From an uncultured Thermoguttaceae bacterium (GTDB lineage Bacteria > Planctomycetota > Planctomycetia > Pirellulales > Thermoguttaceae), in assembly GCA_938042245.1 (NCBI GenBank), contig CALIRO010000011.1, positions 1 through 64,000 on the forward strand: a DNA stretch of 64,000 nt, in the 5' to 3' direction. The notes under the pieces are model-generated. The model was not told the origin of the DNA. It searched no databases and saw nothing but the letters and a program-made list of their open reading frames with translations. Within the stretch, counting starts at the first letter, position 1. Every line of letters begins with the position of its first letter. Below, piece after piece: positions 9,339-19,809 of the stretch. The position numbers and the translations under genes were made by a program.

Positions 9339-11688
9339 ATGAAAAACCATTGCCGAGAAAAACCGGATGGGTTACTCGGGGCCATGGCAGAAGGAGCCAA
9401 AACGGCTGCATCGGCACCTGGCGTTGGGTGGTAAGAGTGGGCGTGGTTGGGCTGGGGCTGGTGGTGGGGGGGCCTGGGCCTTCCAGCAAGAGGCCGCAGG
9501 GGAGTTCCAAAGGTTGGATGCTCGGGCCTGGGAGTTTTACCGGGCGGGCCGCTACCAGGAGATGGAGGCCCTGGGGCGAAGGCTGCTGCAAATGGCCGAA
9601 GGCCCCTTGCGAGCGGAGCCCCTGCGGCGTGCTGCCGCCCTGAACACCCTCGGTGTAGCTCTGAAGAACCAAGGCCGGCACCAGGAGGCCGAGCCGCTCC
9701 TGAAAGAGGCCCTAGCGATCCTGCGCAAGGTGCTGGGGAAACGAGCATCCCGATGTGGCCCAAAGCCTTAACAACTTGGCTAACCTATACCATGACACAG
9801 GCCGGTACCAGGAGGCCGAGCCTTTAGTCGAGGAGGCCATAGGGATTTTGGATCGGCACGGCCAGGCGCCGGAGATGCGCTACCGGGCCTATTGGATTCG
9901 ATCTGAGATCAAGTGGGCTACCGGTCGGCGTAAGGAGGCGGTAGCGGACCTGGAGGAGGCCCTAGGCACGATCGAGTGGCTGCGTGCCCGAGCTGCAGCC
10001 GAGGAACTCCGGCGGGCGGAGTTTTTTGCTACCAAGATGGAGCCGTTTGAGCTAATGGTCTTTTGGCAGGCGGAGCTAGGGGATGCTGGTGGGGTCTTTT
10101 CGGCCATGGAGCGGAGCCGGGCCAGGGTGCTTTTGGAGCAGATGGAGCTAGGGGGCAAGGACCTTTTGGCTGGTCTTCCGGAAGCGGAGGCGCAGGCTCT
10201 TCGGCAGAGGGAGGCAGAAGCTGCAAGTCGGGTCTTGAGCCTGCGCAAGCAGCTGGACCTGTTGGCCACTCGGAAGGACCTTTCCGAGGCGGAGAAGGCG
10301 GAGGAGGGCCGACGGTTGGAGAGGGAATTGGCCCAGGCGCAGTGGCAGTACATGCAGGTGCGTGCGGAGGTGCGTGCGGCCAGTCCGGCCTATCGGTTGG
10401 CCTTGCAAAAGGAGCGCAAGCCGGTCGGTTTGGAGCAGGTGCGCTCCTGGGCGGAAAAGGAAAAGGCCTTGGTGCTAGAGTATTTGGTCGCAAGCAAGTC
10501 AAGCTACGTGCTGGTGGTTCCGGCAGGCGGTCCGGTGCGGGTGGAGAAGCTTTCGGTTTCCGAGGCGCAGGCGAAGCTTTTGGAGGCGGGCGCAGGACCG
10601 CTCAAGGAGGAGGTGCTGGAGGCGATTTTGCGTGGTCGGGAGGAAGCCCCAGGGGCCCGCGAGGGGAGTAAGCGGAAGCGGGCCGGTCTATTAGAGCAAT
10701 TGGCCCGGGCGGACCGTGCGGAGCGGAGTGGGCCGCTGGGGCCGAAGCTGCGGGCCTTGTGGGAGCTTTTGGTGCCGCAGCTGGAGCGGGAGGGGTTGTT
10801 GGCTGGCCAGTATGAGCGGTTGGTGGTGGTGCCGGATAGGGCCTTGGCCCTTTTGCCGTTTGAGGTGTTGGTGGTCAGCGGTGGGGAGCCGGTGCGGTAT
10901 TTGGTGGATGTGGGTCCTGCGGTTTTGTATGCGCCGTTCTGTACGGTGCTGTTGCAGTTGGAGGGGCGGGAGGCTGCAGGAGCGGCCCAGGCCAAGGAGC
11001 CGGTGCTTTTGGTGGGTCATTGCCAGTACAGGCAAGCGCCGCAGGGGTCCAGGCAGGAGGTGCTGGAGCAGTTGGCGGCTCGGAGTGTATATGCTCGTGT
11101 CGGGGGTCGGCTGGAGGAGTTGCCTTCTACGGCCTTGGAGCTGGATTGGCTCAACCAGGTGTATCAGGAGGTGGGACAGAAGGGAATGTGCGTGGGAATG
11201 TGGCGGGCCGCCGCTTGTTGCATTTTGCCACGCATGGGCTGGTGGACCAGGGTTGGGGGAACCTGTTTGGGGCTTTGGCGTTGACGCCGGGCAGCCAGGC
11301 GGAGGAGCCGTGGGATGACGGGTATTTGACGTTGGGGGAGATTGTGGAGTTGCCGCTTGGGGGTTGCGAGTTGGTGGTGCTGAGTGCGAGCGGGACGAAT
11401 GTGGGTCCGGAGCAGCGTGGGGAGGGGGTGCATGGGTTGGCCAGGGGATTTTTGGTGGCGGGTGCCCGGCGGGTGGTGTCCAGCCAGTGGGAGGTGGCTG
11501 ACGAGGCGACAGCGAACCTGATGACGATCTTTGCCAGTTATCTGGCCGAGCAGCAGAAGGCTGGCCAACCGGTGGACCATGCGGCGGCCTTGCAGAAGGC
11601 GAAGCGTTGGATGCGGGAGCATGGCAAAGACAAGGGCTGGGAGGAACCGTTTTACTGGGCGCCGATTGTGCTGATCGGCCCCCGGTGA
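9339..11688 (+). pseudogene. Broken TPR-CHAT protease-like gene
   Basis: The gene starts at ATG 9339 after AAAGGGAGGA, and it changes frame several times. A hydrophobic signal-like stretch (WRWVVRVGVVGLGLVVGG) breaks at a G run (about 9463-9470). TPR-like repeats follow (WEFYRAGRYQEMEALG, LNTLGVALKNQGRHQEAEPL) and break near 9744 (GGGGAAACGAG). More TPR follows (QSLNNLANLYHDTGRYQEAEPL), then a helical linker and the CHAT domain. A third break lies near 11175 (GGTGGGACAG), where about 15 residues also seem missing. CHAT domains are caspase-fold proteases. The catalytic His motif HFATHG is present, but the Cys motif LSACGT reads LSASGT (codon AGC), so the nucleophile is lost. The gene lies directly upstream of a broken caspase gene. 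It was probably an exported or envelope CHAT protein that is now non-functional. Confidence 0.8.
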
Positions 11689-11877
11689 TAGGGGAAGTTC
11701 GATCCTAAGGGGGGCTTGGGTTGGTGTATGGGGAGTAGGTTGCCGTGATCGGCCCTTGGTAGGCTAGTTGGAAGGGATATGAGGGATGGGTTGCCTGAAA
11801 GTAGAGGTAGGTGGAAGAGGGATTGGAGACGGCTTGGCAGGCGAAAAGACAGACCTAGACAAAAGGAGGCAGTAGCG

Positions 11878-14015
11878 ATGAGAGGTGCAAGTAGTTTGGT
11901 AGAGGGTGGGCACGCTGGGCGGATAAGAGCGTGGGGGTGGATAATGACGTGGGTGTGGGTGAGCCTGGGGGTAGTGTGTTTTGGAGCGGAGAGGGGGAAT
12001 CGGTATGCGATTTTGATCGGGGTGGAGAAGTATGAGCAGCGGGAGTTGGAGCTGATGTTTTGCCTAAACGATGTGGAGCGATTGGGGAAGGTGCTGGCAG
12101 AGGCGGGATATGAATTGTGGCGATTTACGGACCAAGAGGGGCCGGAGGGGCAACCGAGCCGAGAAAATCTTATGCGTCGGCTTCCGGAGCTGATAGGCCG
12201 GGCAGGCCCCCACGCCACGTTGGTGGTGTATTTTACTGGCCATGGGTTTATTAGGGAGGGGGGGAAATTGTATTTAGCGCCGCGGGATTGCCGAGTGGGG
12301 GACCTGAACAATACCGGCATTCCTGCAGAATGGTTGCGAGAGCAGTTAGCGGGATGTGAGAGCCGGAGGAAATTTCTGATATTGGACGTCTGCCATGCGG
12401 GGGCACAGGAGGAGGGGAGCAGAGCGGAGGGGGTTTCCTCCAAGGAGCTGGCCAGGGTGTTTGAACGGACGGCTGGTCTGTACACGTTAGCCAGTTGCCA
12501 GGAAGAAGAAAAGAGCCTGATCTGGGATACGAAGCGGCAGTCGCTATTTAGTTATTGGTTGGTGGAAGGACTTCGAGGTCATGCGGATCGAGAAGGCAAA
12601 GGGGAAGTTATAGCGGATGACCTGTACCAATATGTGAATCGGCATGTGCCGCGAGTGGCCAAGCGGGTGTTTGGGCAAGCACAGAATCCGGATCGGGTGG
12701 TGGGTCCAGGGAGCCAGGCAGAAGTTGGGTTGGTTGAACTGAAACCCCGACGATGGAAGCCCCTTTTGGCCGAGATTGCGGAGCAAATAGCCACCATGGT
12801 TCAATTGGAAGGGATTAAGGTGGTCGGGGTTCCGGAATTTGTGGTAGATGCCAAGAAGGCGGAATTGGAGTTGGGCGGGGATTTTGGCGTGTTGGGCCGA
12901 TGGTCGGCTACAACCTTGAGCGGGTTTTTAGCGGAGTGCAGCGGAGGCAAATTCCGGGTGGTGTCCCAAGATGTAGTGCAAGAGGCCCTGCAGAAAAAAG
13001 GTGTTTCAGCAAGGCAACTGCGGAGCCAAACCATACGAGGCCTGCAAGGAGAGAGCGCCCACGAAAGTATCGCTATAGGAGGGTTAGTTGTAGGCATCCT
13101 TCGCAATCGGGTGGGACAGCGTATCAGCATTCAATGTGAGCTGTGGGATGTAGGGTCTCAGACGCTTTACGGGACGGCCGGAGGAGAAGCGGAGTTGAGC
13201 CCCGATGAATGGGCAATGTTAGGTCCAAGCGTGGCGGTGCATTCGAATGATTATCGACCGGAACCGTTCCGGCCGGTTTCGGCGAGGTTGATTAATCAGT
13301 TGGACCAACGCCGCCAAAAGCCTCACCCGATGCAAGACAGTGAGTTCCCATATCGGGTCTAGGTGGTGGTAGGGGGCAGAGACGGCCGGGAAAATTTGTG
13401 GGCAATGACCTGTACGTGCCGCTCAAGCAGGGAGAGGTGTATGAGATTCATATTGAGGTGAAGCCTTCTGTTGAGAAACCTCTGCTGATGCGGCTGCTGG
13501 TGGATGGGTTGAATACGCTACCTGAGCCGCAACGGTGGCGTACCAGAGGGTTTTTCGTAGAACCGGTATCCTTCCCTGCTGAGGGGAGCAAACCGGAACC
13601 GACAGAAGTAAGATATGTGCCGGCCCAGCGTGTTAGCTTAGAGGAAGCTAGCTCATGGCTTTTGGATCCACAGCAGACGCGGCTGTGGGCGGTGCGGGGA
13701 TTTGTGGTGGATGTGGAACAACAGCGGTACCGGCAATTTGAGGTAGTGGATGCGGCAGAGTTACCTACCCAGCGGAGGCAATTTACAGATCAACTGGGGA
13801 TCATCACGGCGGCCTTCTACGAGGCAGAAAAGAGACGAGAGGCAGATCCGATAAGCCGTTCGGTACTCGCTACGCGTCCTGGAGCAGAAAAAGAGGAGAG
13901 GATTGAGACCTATACGGGCTTCAAACCAGGCCAACTAGTGGGGATACTTCACATTCGTTATGGAAGCCAAGAGGAATGGGAGAAACTCCCGGCCGCACCC
14001 GTGCCGTTTGAATAG
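11878..14015 (+). pseudogene. Exported caspase-like (C14) protein, interrupted by a stop and a frameshift
   Basis: The start at 11878 is set by AAAAGGAGG. A signal segment (WGWIMTWVWVSLGVVCFG) is followed by a caspase-fold domain, RYAILIGVEKYE. Catalytic His122 (YFTGHG) and Cys172 (LDVCHAG) are both intact. The frame stays open to a TAG at 13360-13362, directly after FPYRV. Beyond it VVVGGRDGRE continues in frame, then one missing base in AAAA (13391-13394) shifts to VGNDLYVPLKQGEVYEI. That frame runs as a C-terminal domain (LLVDGLNTLPE, LWAVRGFVVDV, FTDQLGIITAAFYEAEK) to 14015. The two pieces look like one original protein of about 710 residues. The protease half could still be made as a 494-residue product. 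It follows the broken CHAT gene in the same direction. Confidence 0.82.
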
Positions 14016-14671
14016 CCTAGGGAAACTCGGCAAAATTCTAACCATTCCCTGAACTTTGGGAAGCTATCCTCCTAGTCGCCAAAAGGCTGAGGAGTTGGCC
14101 AGTGTTGCTGGGAGGCGCCTATAACCAGCCGCCCTTCCCAGGGAAGGAATAAACCCAGCAGCTCAAAAATATATTTCTCTAAATGATTCCAAACTTCCCT
14201 CAGAATCGCCGGGGATGCGTTTTCCTGGCCTGGGCGAAGCTGACAAGAAACATGGCCAGAGTTTACTGGGCTAGAGGACCCTTACCTTAAAGACGCACAG
14301 GTATCTGCTAGCCTATGGGAATCCTGGGTCCGAAAGGGTCGGACACCTGCAGGCAACCGCAAAAGGCCAGGAAGCCCGCCGGGCGAACTGACCCCATCAG
14401 CAGATTGCCCCAGGGGCTTTCCTACCCGACGGCTCAAGCAAACAGACCAGCAGGAAAATCACAGGGTAACGTTACTTTCTATAGAAGGACACTGAACTCG
14501 AATTGCTGAAAGCAAGGGTTGTCCCAAATAGCAGCCAAAATGTGCCAGGGCGTTTGGACCAAACCAACCACCCTGCATGGCAGAAAGAATCTTTGTGGCA
14601 GGATGGCCCCCCAGCGGTGGGGATAAGGGGCTGAGGAAGGTCGAACCGACTTTTTTGAGAAAGGAGAAAAA
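14016..14671. other. Spacer, nothing recognised
   Basis: I see no gene, tRNA or repeat family here. Local inverted repeats such as GGGTCCGAAAGGGTCGGACA (about 14326-14345) exist, but they do not form a recognisable RNA. The AAAGGAG ribosome site of the next gene closes the region. Confidence 0.35.
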
Positions 14672-15427
14672 ATGACGGGGAGAGTAAAAGGAGGATGGTT
14701 GGGGATTTTGCTGGGTGGGTGGCTGATGGCGGCGGGGAGCGTCCGGCTGGCAGAAGCCCAAGAGTACCGATCCGGGGATGTACTGATTACCCGGACTACC
14801 ACTCCAGTGATGGATGAAGATCGGGTGATGACCACAGTACCCGGCGGCACCAAACTGGTGGCAGGGGAAATCCGCTGGCCTTGGGTTCTGGTGGCCCTCA
14901 AAAAGCCTCAGTCCGACCAGGACGAGGACGAACATTGTCCGGAATGCGGGCAAAGAGACTGGACGCGGAGCACCGGGCTGGTTTTCCTCCGGGTCCAGGA
15001 CGGGCGGGTAGTAGTGGAACGGATCCTGGAAGGGGTCGGACAACCCAGCGGGAGTCCCTCGCCATGGATTCGCGGTTGGGTCCATGCTCGGTATTTGTAC
15101 CGGCAGGCCGATTGCGGGGAATCCCGCATTACCTTCCAGAATCGATCGGACGACGATGCCGTGGTCCGCTTGGTGGGACCTGATCGCCGGCAGGTACATG
15201 TGCCGGCAGACACCAGCCGCACCGTGTATAATGTGCGGGCTGGTCATTACTATATCTTGGTCCGTTATAGCGACGGTCGGCGGGTGGCTGGCCAACATTT
15301 CAATGTGGATGCCACCTCCACGACCTACTCAACGATTACCATCACCCTGCACGGGGTGGTCGGCGGCAACTATCCGACCCGGGGAATCTCCGATGAAGTT
15401 TTTGATTCCTGGGGCAGTTCGGAATAA
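14672..15427 (+). CDS. Exported SH3-like domain protein, first of three
   Basis: Function unknown. The 251-residue product has a signal peptide ending near residue 29 (LAEAQEY) and a clear AAAGGAG ribosome site. Residues 33-75 and 125-145 resemble a bacterial SH3-like fold (GDVLITRTTTPVM, PGGTKLVAGEIRWPWVLV, IRGWVHARYL). The fold is interrupted by an acidic insert with a CPECG pair that could bind zinc. The C-terminal half (ITFQNRSDDDAVVRLVGPD, RAGHYYILVRYSDGRRVAG) looks like a beta-sandwich of the kind seen in secreted planctomycete proteins. It differs from the next two genes outside the SH3-like part. SH3-like domains in exported proteins often bind peptides or cell-wall material; that is a family expectation, not shown here. 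Confidence 0.6.
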   Translation: MTGRVKGGWLGILLGGWLMAAGSVRLAEAQEYRSGDVLITRTTTPVMDEDRVMTTVPGGTKLVAGEIRWPWVLVALKKPQSDQDEDEHCPECGQRDWTRSTGLVFLRVQDGRVVVERILEGVGQPSGSPSPWIRGWVHARYLYRQADCGESRITFQNRSDDDAVVRLVGPDRRQVHVPADTSRTVYNVRAGHYYILVRYSDGRRVAGQHFNVDATSTTYSTITITLHGVVGGNYPTRGISDEVFDSWGSSE

Positions 15428-15451
15428 TTCCTGAATTTCTTCTCCCTATGC

Positions 15452-15479
15452 TTGACAGGCCCAGGGGAATGATTATACG
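15452..15479 (+). promoter_or_regulatory. Candidate sigma-70-type promoter
   Basis: TTGACA (15452-15457) and TATACG (15474-15479) are separated by 16 bases, a good match to housekeeping promoter spacing. It would drive the small remnant and the second SH3-like gene. Confidence 0.4.
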
Positions 15480-15742
15480 AAGCGGAGGACTACGCATGTA
15501 TTTTTGTTCTCTTTGTCCTTTTCCTCTGGGGCGCCGTGAGAGGCGTTCAACGCCTAGTCCGGCAAACATTGTGGGAGCTTCTACGAACATTCTTCGCCAA
15601 CGAGGCCGCCGAGTACGATCACCCCGGGGCTACCACCGAGCAGGAGCTGTTAGGGACGATAGGGGCAAGAACCACCGATCCTGAGAACAGTTCTAACCGA
15701 GCTTTACTACCTACCCAAGGAGCATGCTCATGCACTACGTAA
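15470..15742 (+). pseudogene. Possible remnant of a small membrane protein
   Basis: The frame after a TGA at 15470 reads a hydrophobic segment (IFVLFVLFLWGAVRGVQ), then a basic amphipathic stretch (RLVRQTLWELLRTFFANEA) and a polar tail ending at 15742. It has no in-frame ATG upstream of the membrane segment. ATG 15496, preceded by GCGGAGGA, lies one frame away, so a single-base change may have cut off the start. Its tail overlaps the next gene's start. Nothing beyond one transmembrane helix is recognised. Confidence 0.3.
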
Positions 15743-16488
15743 GATTAGCGTTGCGCTTCGTTACAGGAATGACTATTATGTGGGGAACAACTAATCTCAG
15801 CTTGGCCGCCATATCGCGAGGCCAAGAGCCCAACCAAGGCGCTCCCCTAGCTGCTTTGGAGAAAGGCGATGAGGTCATTGTGCTGCAGGACACGGCGCTG
15901 ATGATCGAGGCCAAGACGGTTGGCACGGTGCGCAAGGGGGACAGGCTGGTTGTGGAGCAGATCCAGGGCGATTGGCTCTGGGTCCACACCGGCCAGATCC
16001 GTGGATGGGTTCGTACCAGGCATGTGATGAGCGCCGCGCTGTGGAATTGGTATGAACGCCAGCCGGATATGGTGTCCCAGTCGGGGGCGAGTGCCAGTCG
16101 GTATGCGGCCGATGCATCGGGACGAGCCCGGGCAAAAATCTTTGGCGTAACTTTCGAGATTACGGGCCTCCAACCAGGCGCCCAAGCGGGGCTTTACATG
16201 GATACGCCCGAGGTGAGCCTCATTGAAAATATGTTCCATGGTGCTTTGGATATTACCAACGATGTGGTTCGGATGCCCGGTTACAGCATAACACGACCGA
16301 GAGACGGCGTGTATGCTGAATGGCGGGATCAGGCTCTGAGGATTCGAGTGGAAAGAGTAGGTAAACAAACTCGCTCCCTTGAGGTCAACGGAAGACGCTA
16401 TGGCAATGTGAACGAAGGCGATCACGTGCTGATTTATGGCTCTCGCGAGGTGTATGTGAACGGCACCTTGCGGAATCCAAGAAATTGA
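15730..16488 (+). CDS. Exported SH3-like domain protein, second of three
   Basis: I chose ATG 15730 over 15724 because AAGGAG (15717-15722) is then 7 bases away. A signal peptide (LALRFVTGMTIMWGTTNLSL) precedes an SH3-like domain: EVIVLQDTALMIEAKTVG, VRKGDRLVVEQIQGDWLWV and IRGWVRTRHVMSA. The C-terminal 130 residues are beta-rich and unrecognised, ending with EVYVNGTLRNP. The SH3 core and overall plan match the next gene closely, so the two are tandem paralogues with a 47-bp gap and probably one transcript. No enzymatic motif is visible. A role in binding an envelope ligand is speculation. Confidence 0.65.
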   Translation: MHYVRLALRFVTGMTIMWGTTNLSLAAISRGQEPNQGAPLAALEKGDEVIVLQDTALMIEAKTVGTVRKGDRLVVEQIQGDWLWVHTGQIRGWVRTRHVMSAALWNWYERQPDMVSQSGASASRYAADASGRARAKIFGVTFEITGLQPGAQAGLYMDTPEVSLIENMFHGALDITNDVVRMPGYSITRPRDGVYAEWRDQALRIRVERVGKQTRSLEVNGRRYGNVNEGDHVLIYGSREVYVNGTLRNPRN

Positions 16489-16535
16489 ATGTCGTTAGGG
16501 GATAACTTTTACGCAACTCTAGGAGGACCGATGCG

Positions 16536-17321
16536 ATGAAGCACAGGAACGTAGCGTGTCTGGTCTTTGGGGTTCTGGTGGCTTGTGGGCCGGGGGTCGT
16601 GGTCGGAAGGGCTCAGGAGGCTAGCGAACCCAGTTGGGAGGAGGTAGAGGAGGAGATCCGTAAGGAGATGGAGGAGGAGGAACTCGAAGAGCGGGAGGAG
16701 AAGAATCTCAAGAAGCTTCAGGAGGAACTGGGCCGGATGGACACCGTTCCGAAGCCGGGGGAGGAGATAGTGGCTCTGCGCGACGCCTCCCTAATGGTGG
16801 AGACGAACCGCGTTGGCAGCGTTCGCAAAGGCGAAAAACTCACCGTGGAGCAGGTTCAGGGCAACTGGCTCTGGGTACGCAGCGGCCAGACCCGAGGCTG
16901 GCTGGATCGCCGAGACGTGATAAGCGAGAAGCTCCTGGACTGGTACCACCGTCTGCCGGACGGCGAATCTGTGATGCAGGGGGAAACATTGCGAGCAAAG
17001 TACAAGGAGATACTGTTTGAGACAATCGGCCAGGGAAATACTAGTTCCTTCATCGACAGCCGCGTTGACATGGGCGGGCGAGTCGCATCCCATCCTGTGA
17101 TGATAATCGGGAAAAATGCGACGTTTGTGCTTGACAGGGAGGGGCCGTCCTGGATTTTGGCGGTAACCTTTACGCCCGTAAAGCAGCTATTCAGTATGGA
17201 AACTCCTCTCATCGTGAACGCTGCCCCCCGCTATGGTGTTGTTCGACCAGACGACTACGTGTTTATTGATGCGAAATCGCGCCTGGTTCTGGTAAACGGG
17301 GAGCCCCGGAAATCGCAATAA
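16536..17321 (+). CDS. Exported SH3-like domain protein, third of three
   Basis: The start follows AGGAGGACC. The 261-residue protein has a signal peptide (CLVFGVLVACGPGVVVG), then a highly acidic helical insert (about residues 35-65, rich in EEE and KEM). The same SH3-like core as its upstream paralogue follows: EIVALRDASLMVETNRVGSV, RKGEKLTVEQVQGNWLWV and TRGWLDRRDV. The C-terminal part again ends with LVLVNGEPRKS, equivalent to EVYVNGTLRNP upstream. The conserved ends show that the whole protein is duplicated, not only the SH3 core. The acidic insert is unique to this copy and could be a coiled coil or a cation-binding segment. Function unknown. Confidence 0.65.
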   Translation: MKHRNVACLVFGVLVACGPGVVVGRAQEASEPSWEEVEEEIRKEMEEEELEEREEKNLKKLQEELGRMDTVPKPGEEIVALRDASLMVETNRVGSVRKGEKLTVEQVQGNWLWVRSGQTRGWLDRRDVISEKLLDWYHRLPDGESVMQGETLRAKYKEILFETIGQGNTSSFIDSRVDMGGRVASHPVMIIGKNATFVLDREGPSWILAVTFTPVKQLFSMETPLIVNAAPRYGVVRPDDYVFIDAKSRLVLVNGEPRKSQ

Positions 17322-18559
17322 TCGCCCCATGTAAGCCCTGCGGCGCCGCAAAAACCCAGAGGACCTATTCGCCACGCCTAACTTCTCTGCTCACCCAGAG
17401 GTGAACTGCCCTTTCTCAAAATTGCTTTCTGGAAAATGGTCGAGGTCCAGCAGGCGGTATAGCCAGCCAAAGTTTGTTGGCCAAACGAGCCGAGCCAAGG
17501 GACACCCGAAAAGTGCCGCTCCAACACCTGCTGGCGCAATGCTTCCTTTGCCTACTCTAAAGGAGACGAAGAAGCCAACCTTGCTGATCCACCACCAACG
17601 GCGTTGTCAATATTCAGGTAACCCGAGGAAATGGAAAAAAACGAAGCTAGGTGGTCACCACCTGGTAGAGCATAAATTGCACCGTTGCCCATGGGAAAGC
17701 CGAGGCTGCAAACGGTTCTAGGCAGGCCGTTGCAGCTAGAGCATGAATCTGTTGGAGATCTCTGCTCGCCCCCAAGGGGTTCGGACAGGCCGATTGGTTT
17801 AGCTCCCCTGAGACAAGATCACTTCAGGTTTTTGGTAGTCGATCAGATCAAGAGCGTCCGGCCGAGCCAATGGATTTAGCTCTATCTGCCAAGACCTCTT
17901 CAGACTGTCCCGGCGGCCAGGGGCCTCCAAAATGGTCCGACGGTCTTGCCCGTGGGCAGCAACTAGCCTTCCGCCCACCCAGGCGATCTGGGAATTCCCG
18001 CGCTGGCAGGAATCTTCTCATAGGAGAGCCAGCCGGGTAACCCGCGGGCCAACTTCTGGAGCCAACCCAAAACCTCCGTGGCCAGCGCCCTGGGAAGCGT
18101 CCAAGTTGTGCCGAATCTCTTGATCGCCTCTCTTTGGGTAACAAAGGCCTCCAGCTGTTAGCCCATCATTGGTGCATTTCCTCTTCGGCATTCGTTTTGG
18201 CATAAAGAGATCCATTTTTCCAGTTTCTTACGATGCAGGAGAGTTTTTATCCAACCACAATTCTCTCATAAAGGAGCTTCGGAGGTCCGGTTTTTATGTA
18301 GGCCACAAATCACGCCCAAACTTGCCTTCTTGGTCAAGGATGTTCTTTTTTATAAATCGAAAGGTCTTCGGAAGACCTTTGAAGCCGGGAGAGGATGCAT
18401 GGAGGAAAAATTTTTTGAAAAAATCGGTTTTCCGCGCGCAATTGGGGCTGCAAAGAGTAGTCTAAGTTTTATGGAAGGTGGAAGAGGCGAGCCAGTAGGG
18501 TGTGGCCCGCCGAGAGAAACCATGGTGGATTTTGGGGTATTTTTTGAGGAGGTCAAAAT
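17322..18559. other. Long spacer, little recognised
   Basis: There is no convincing gene in 1.2 kb. A short perfect inverted repeat, AAAGGTCTTC-G-GAAGACCTTT, lies at about 18360-18380. Frames such as 17401-17721 and 18169-18465 lack domains and ribosome sites. GAGGAGGT at 18546-18553 serves the next gene. Confidence 0.4.
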
Positions 18560-19809
18560 ATGGGGAAGCGAGTGATTCCATGGGTAATCCTGGTAGTGCT
18601 GCTGAGTCTGGGAGGAGCCTGGGCGCTACGGACGTATTGTCCCGGATTATGGACCCAGGTGGATCGGAAGGCTGCTGAAGTCATTGGCTGGAACGAGGCG
18701 GCCCGAGAGGCGGATCCGGTGGGCTTCGTCGAGTATGCGAGCAACCGACTCCAAGAGGACCTGAAAGCGATGCAGAGGATGCGTCGGGAATTGGCCGCCG
18801 AGATTGGCAATGTTTCGGAAAAAATCCGGCAACTGACGGCGCTGGAAGATCCGGCTCGTACATTGGCCGAGCAATTCCGGGATAAGTATCAAGAGGCCTT
18901 GGCAGCCAATGGCTTCCCGGTGGAGGTTCGGGGCGCCATGTACAGTCAGGACCAGGTCAAGGCGCAGGTGAGTTTGCTTTTGGCCGAGGCCGACCGGGTA
19001 CCACGTCTGTTTGGCCCATCTGAACCAGGTGCGCAAAGAGGCGGAGGCCCAATTAGAGGGCCTAACAGTTCAGATCAACCAGACGGAAGCTCAGCTAGTG
19101 GCCCTGGGCGCCCAGCGGGAAATCCTTCGGGTCCGGAAGACGGCCAAAGTCCAGGCGGATTTGGTCGCCAAGGTTGAGAGCCTCTTGAACGAAAACACTC
19201 AGGTCTTGGCCACCAATCCTGTCCGAACTGTCCGGGAGTTATTGGCCAGCCAGGAAAAAGCCAAAACATGAACAAACTCAGCGGGCCGCTGTAGAGGCGT
19301 TTTTAACCACTCCGCCGGTCTCTCCTCCGGCAGGCAGCCTCCAGCCAGCGGCAGATACGCCCCGGCAACCTGAGCAAGAGGCTGATAGCAGGGGGACTGA
19401 TGGGAAGCCTGCCACCCAGCCGAAGCCCGGCCAGCCAACGGCTGAGCCTCTCCCAGCCGCTGAGAATCAGGGTACCCCTCAGCCGGCTGGTCAACCCCAA
19501 GCTCCTTCGGTCAATCAATCGAAACCTATCCCGCCGGCTGGGCCATCGGCTCAACCTCCTAAGCAGAAGCATCCCAAAGTCAAGCCAGAGCGGATGGCCG
19601 CTAACAGCAGTGATGTCCATCCAGCTGGGTTTAACGAAGGGACTTCCTCTGCCAACAAACCCCTCGCAGACAAACCCGAGCAAACGCCTCCGGAAGAGGT
19701 AACCCCGGCTCCAGGCCCACCGCAACCCATTTTTCAGCAACACCCGCCTAAACCGGGCGGAAAACCAGATGCCCCCAAACCGTCAAAACCCATCTTTCAA
19801 CAATTTTAA
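18560..19809 (+). pseudogene. Membrane-anchored coiled-coil/proline-rich protein with two frameshifts
   Basis: A strong GAGGAGGT site precedes ATG 18560. One N-terminal membrane segment (VIPWVILVVLLSLGGAWAL) is followed by a coiled coil (ASNRLQEDLKAMQRMRRELA, then LALG and similar heptads). Frame is lost at a TTT (19010-19012). Dropping one T continues as LLAHLNQVRKEAEAQLEGL and on through NENTQVLATNPVRTVREL. It is lost again at AAAA (19263-19266). Dropping one A continues as AKHEQTQRAAVEAFL into a long Pro/Gln/Ala-rich tail ending PSKPIFQQF at 19809. Both repairs are single bases in homopolymers. The restored product is about 415 residues. No family is recognised; the layout suggests a single-pass envelope scaffold, which is inference. 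Confidence 0.6.

Noticed and set aside
8896-9342. 148-codon plus-strand frame as a gene
   Set aside because: Proline- and histidine-rich low-quality translation with no domain and no ribosome site. It overlaps the leader of the CHAT gene.
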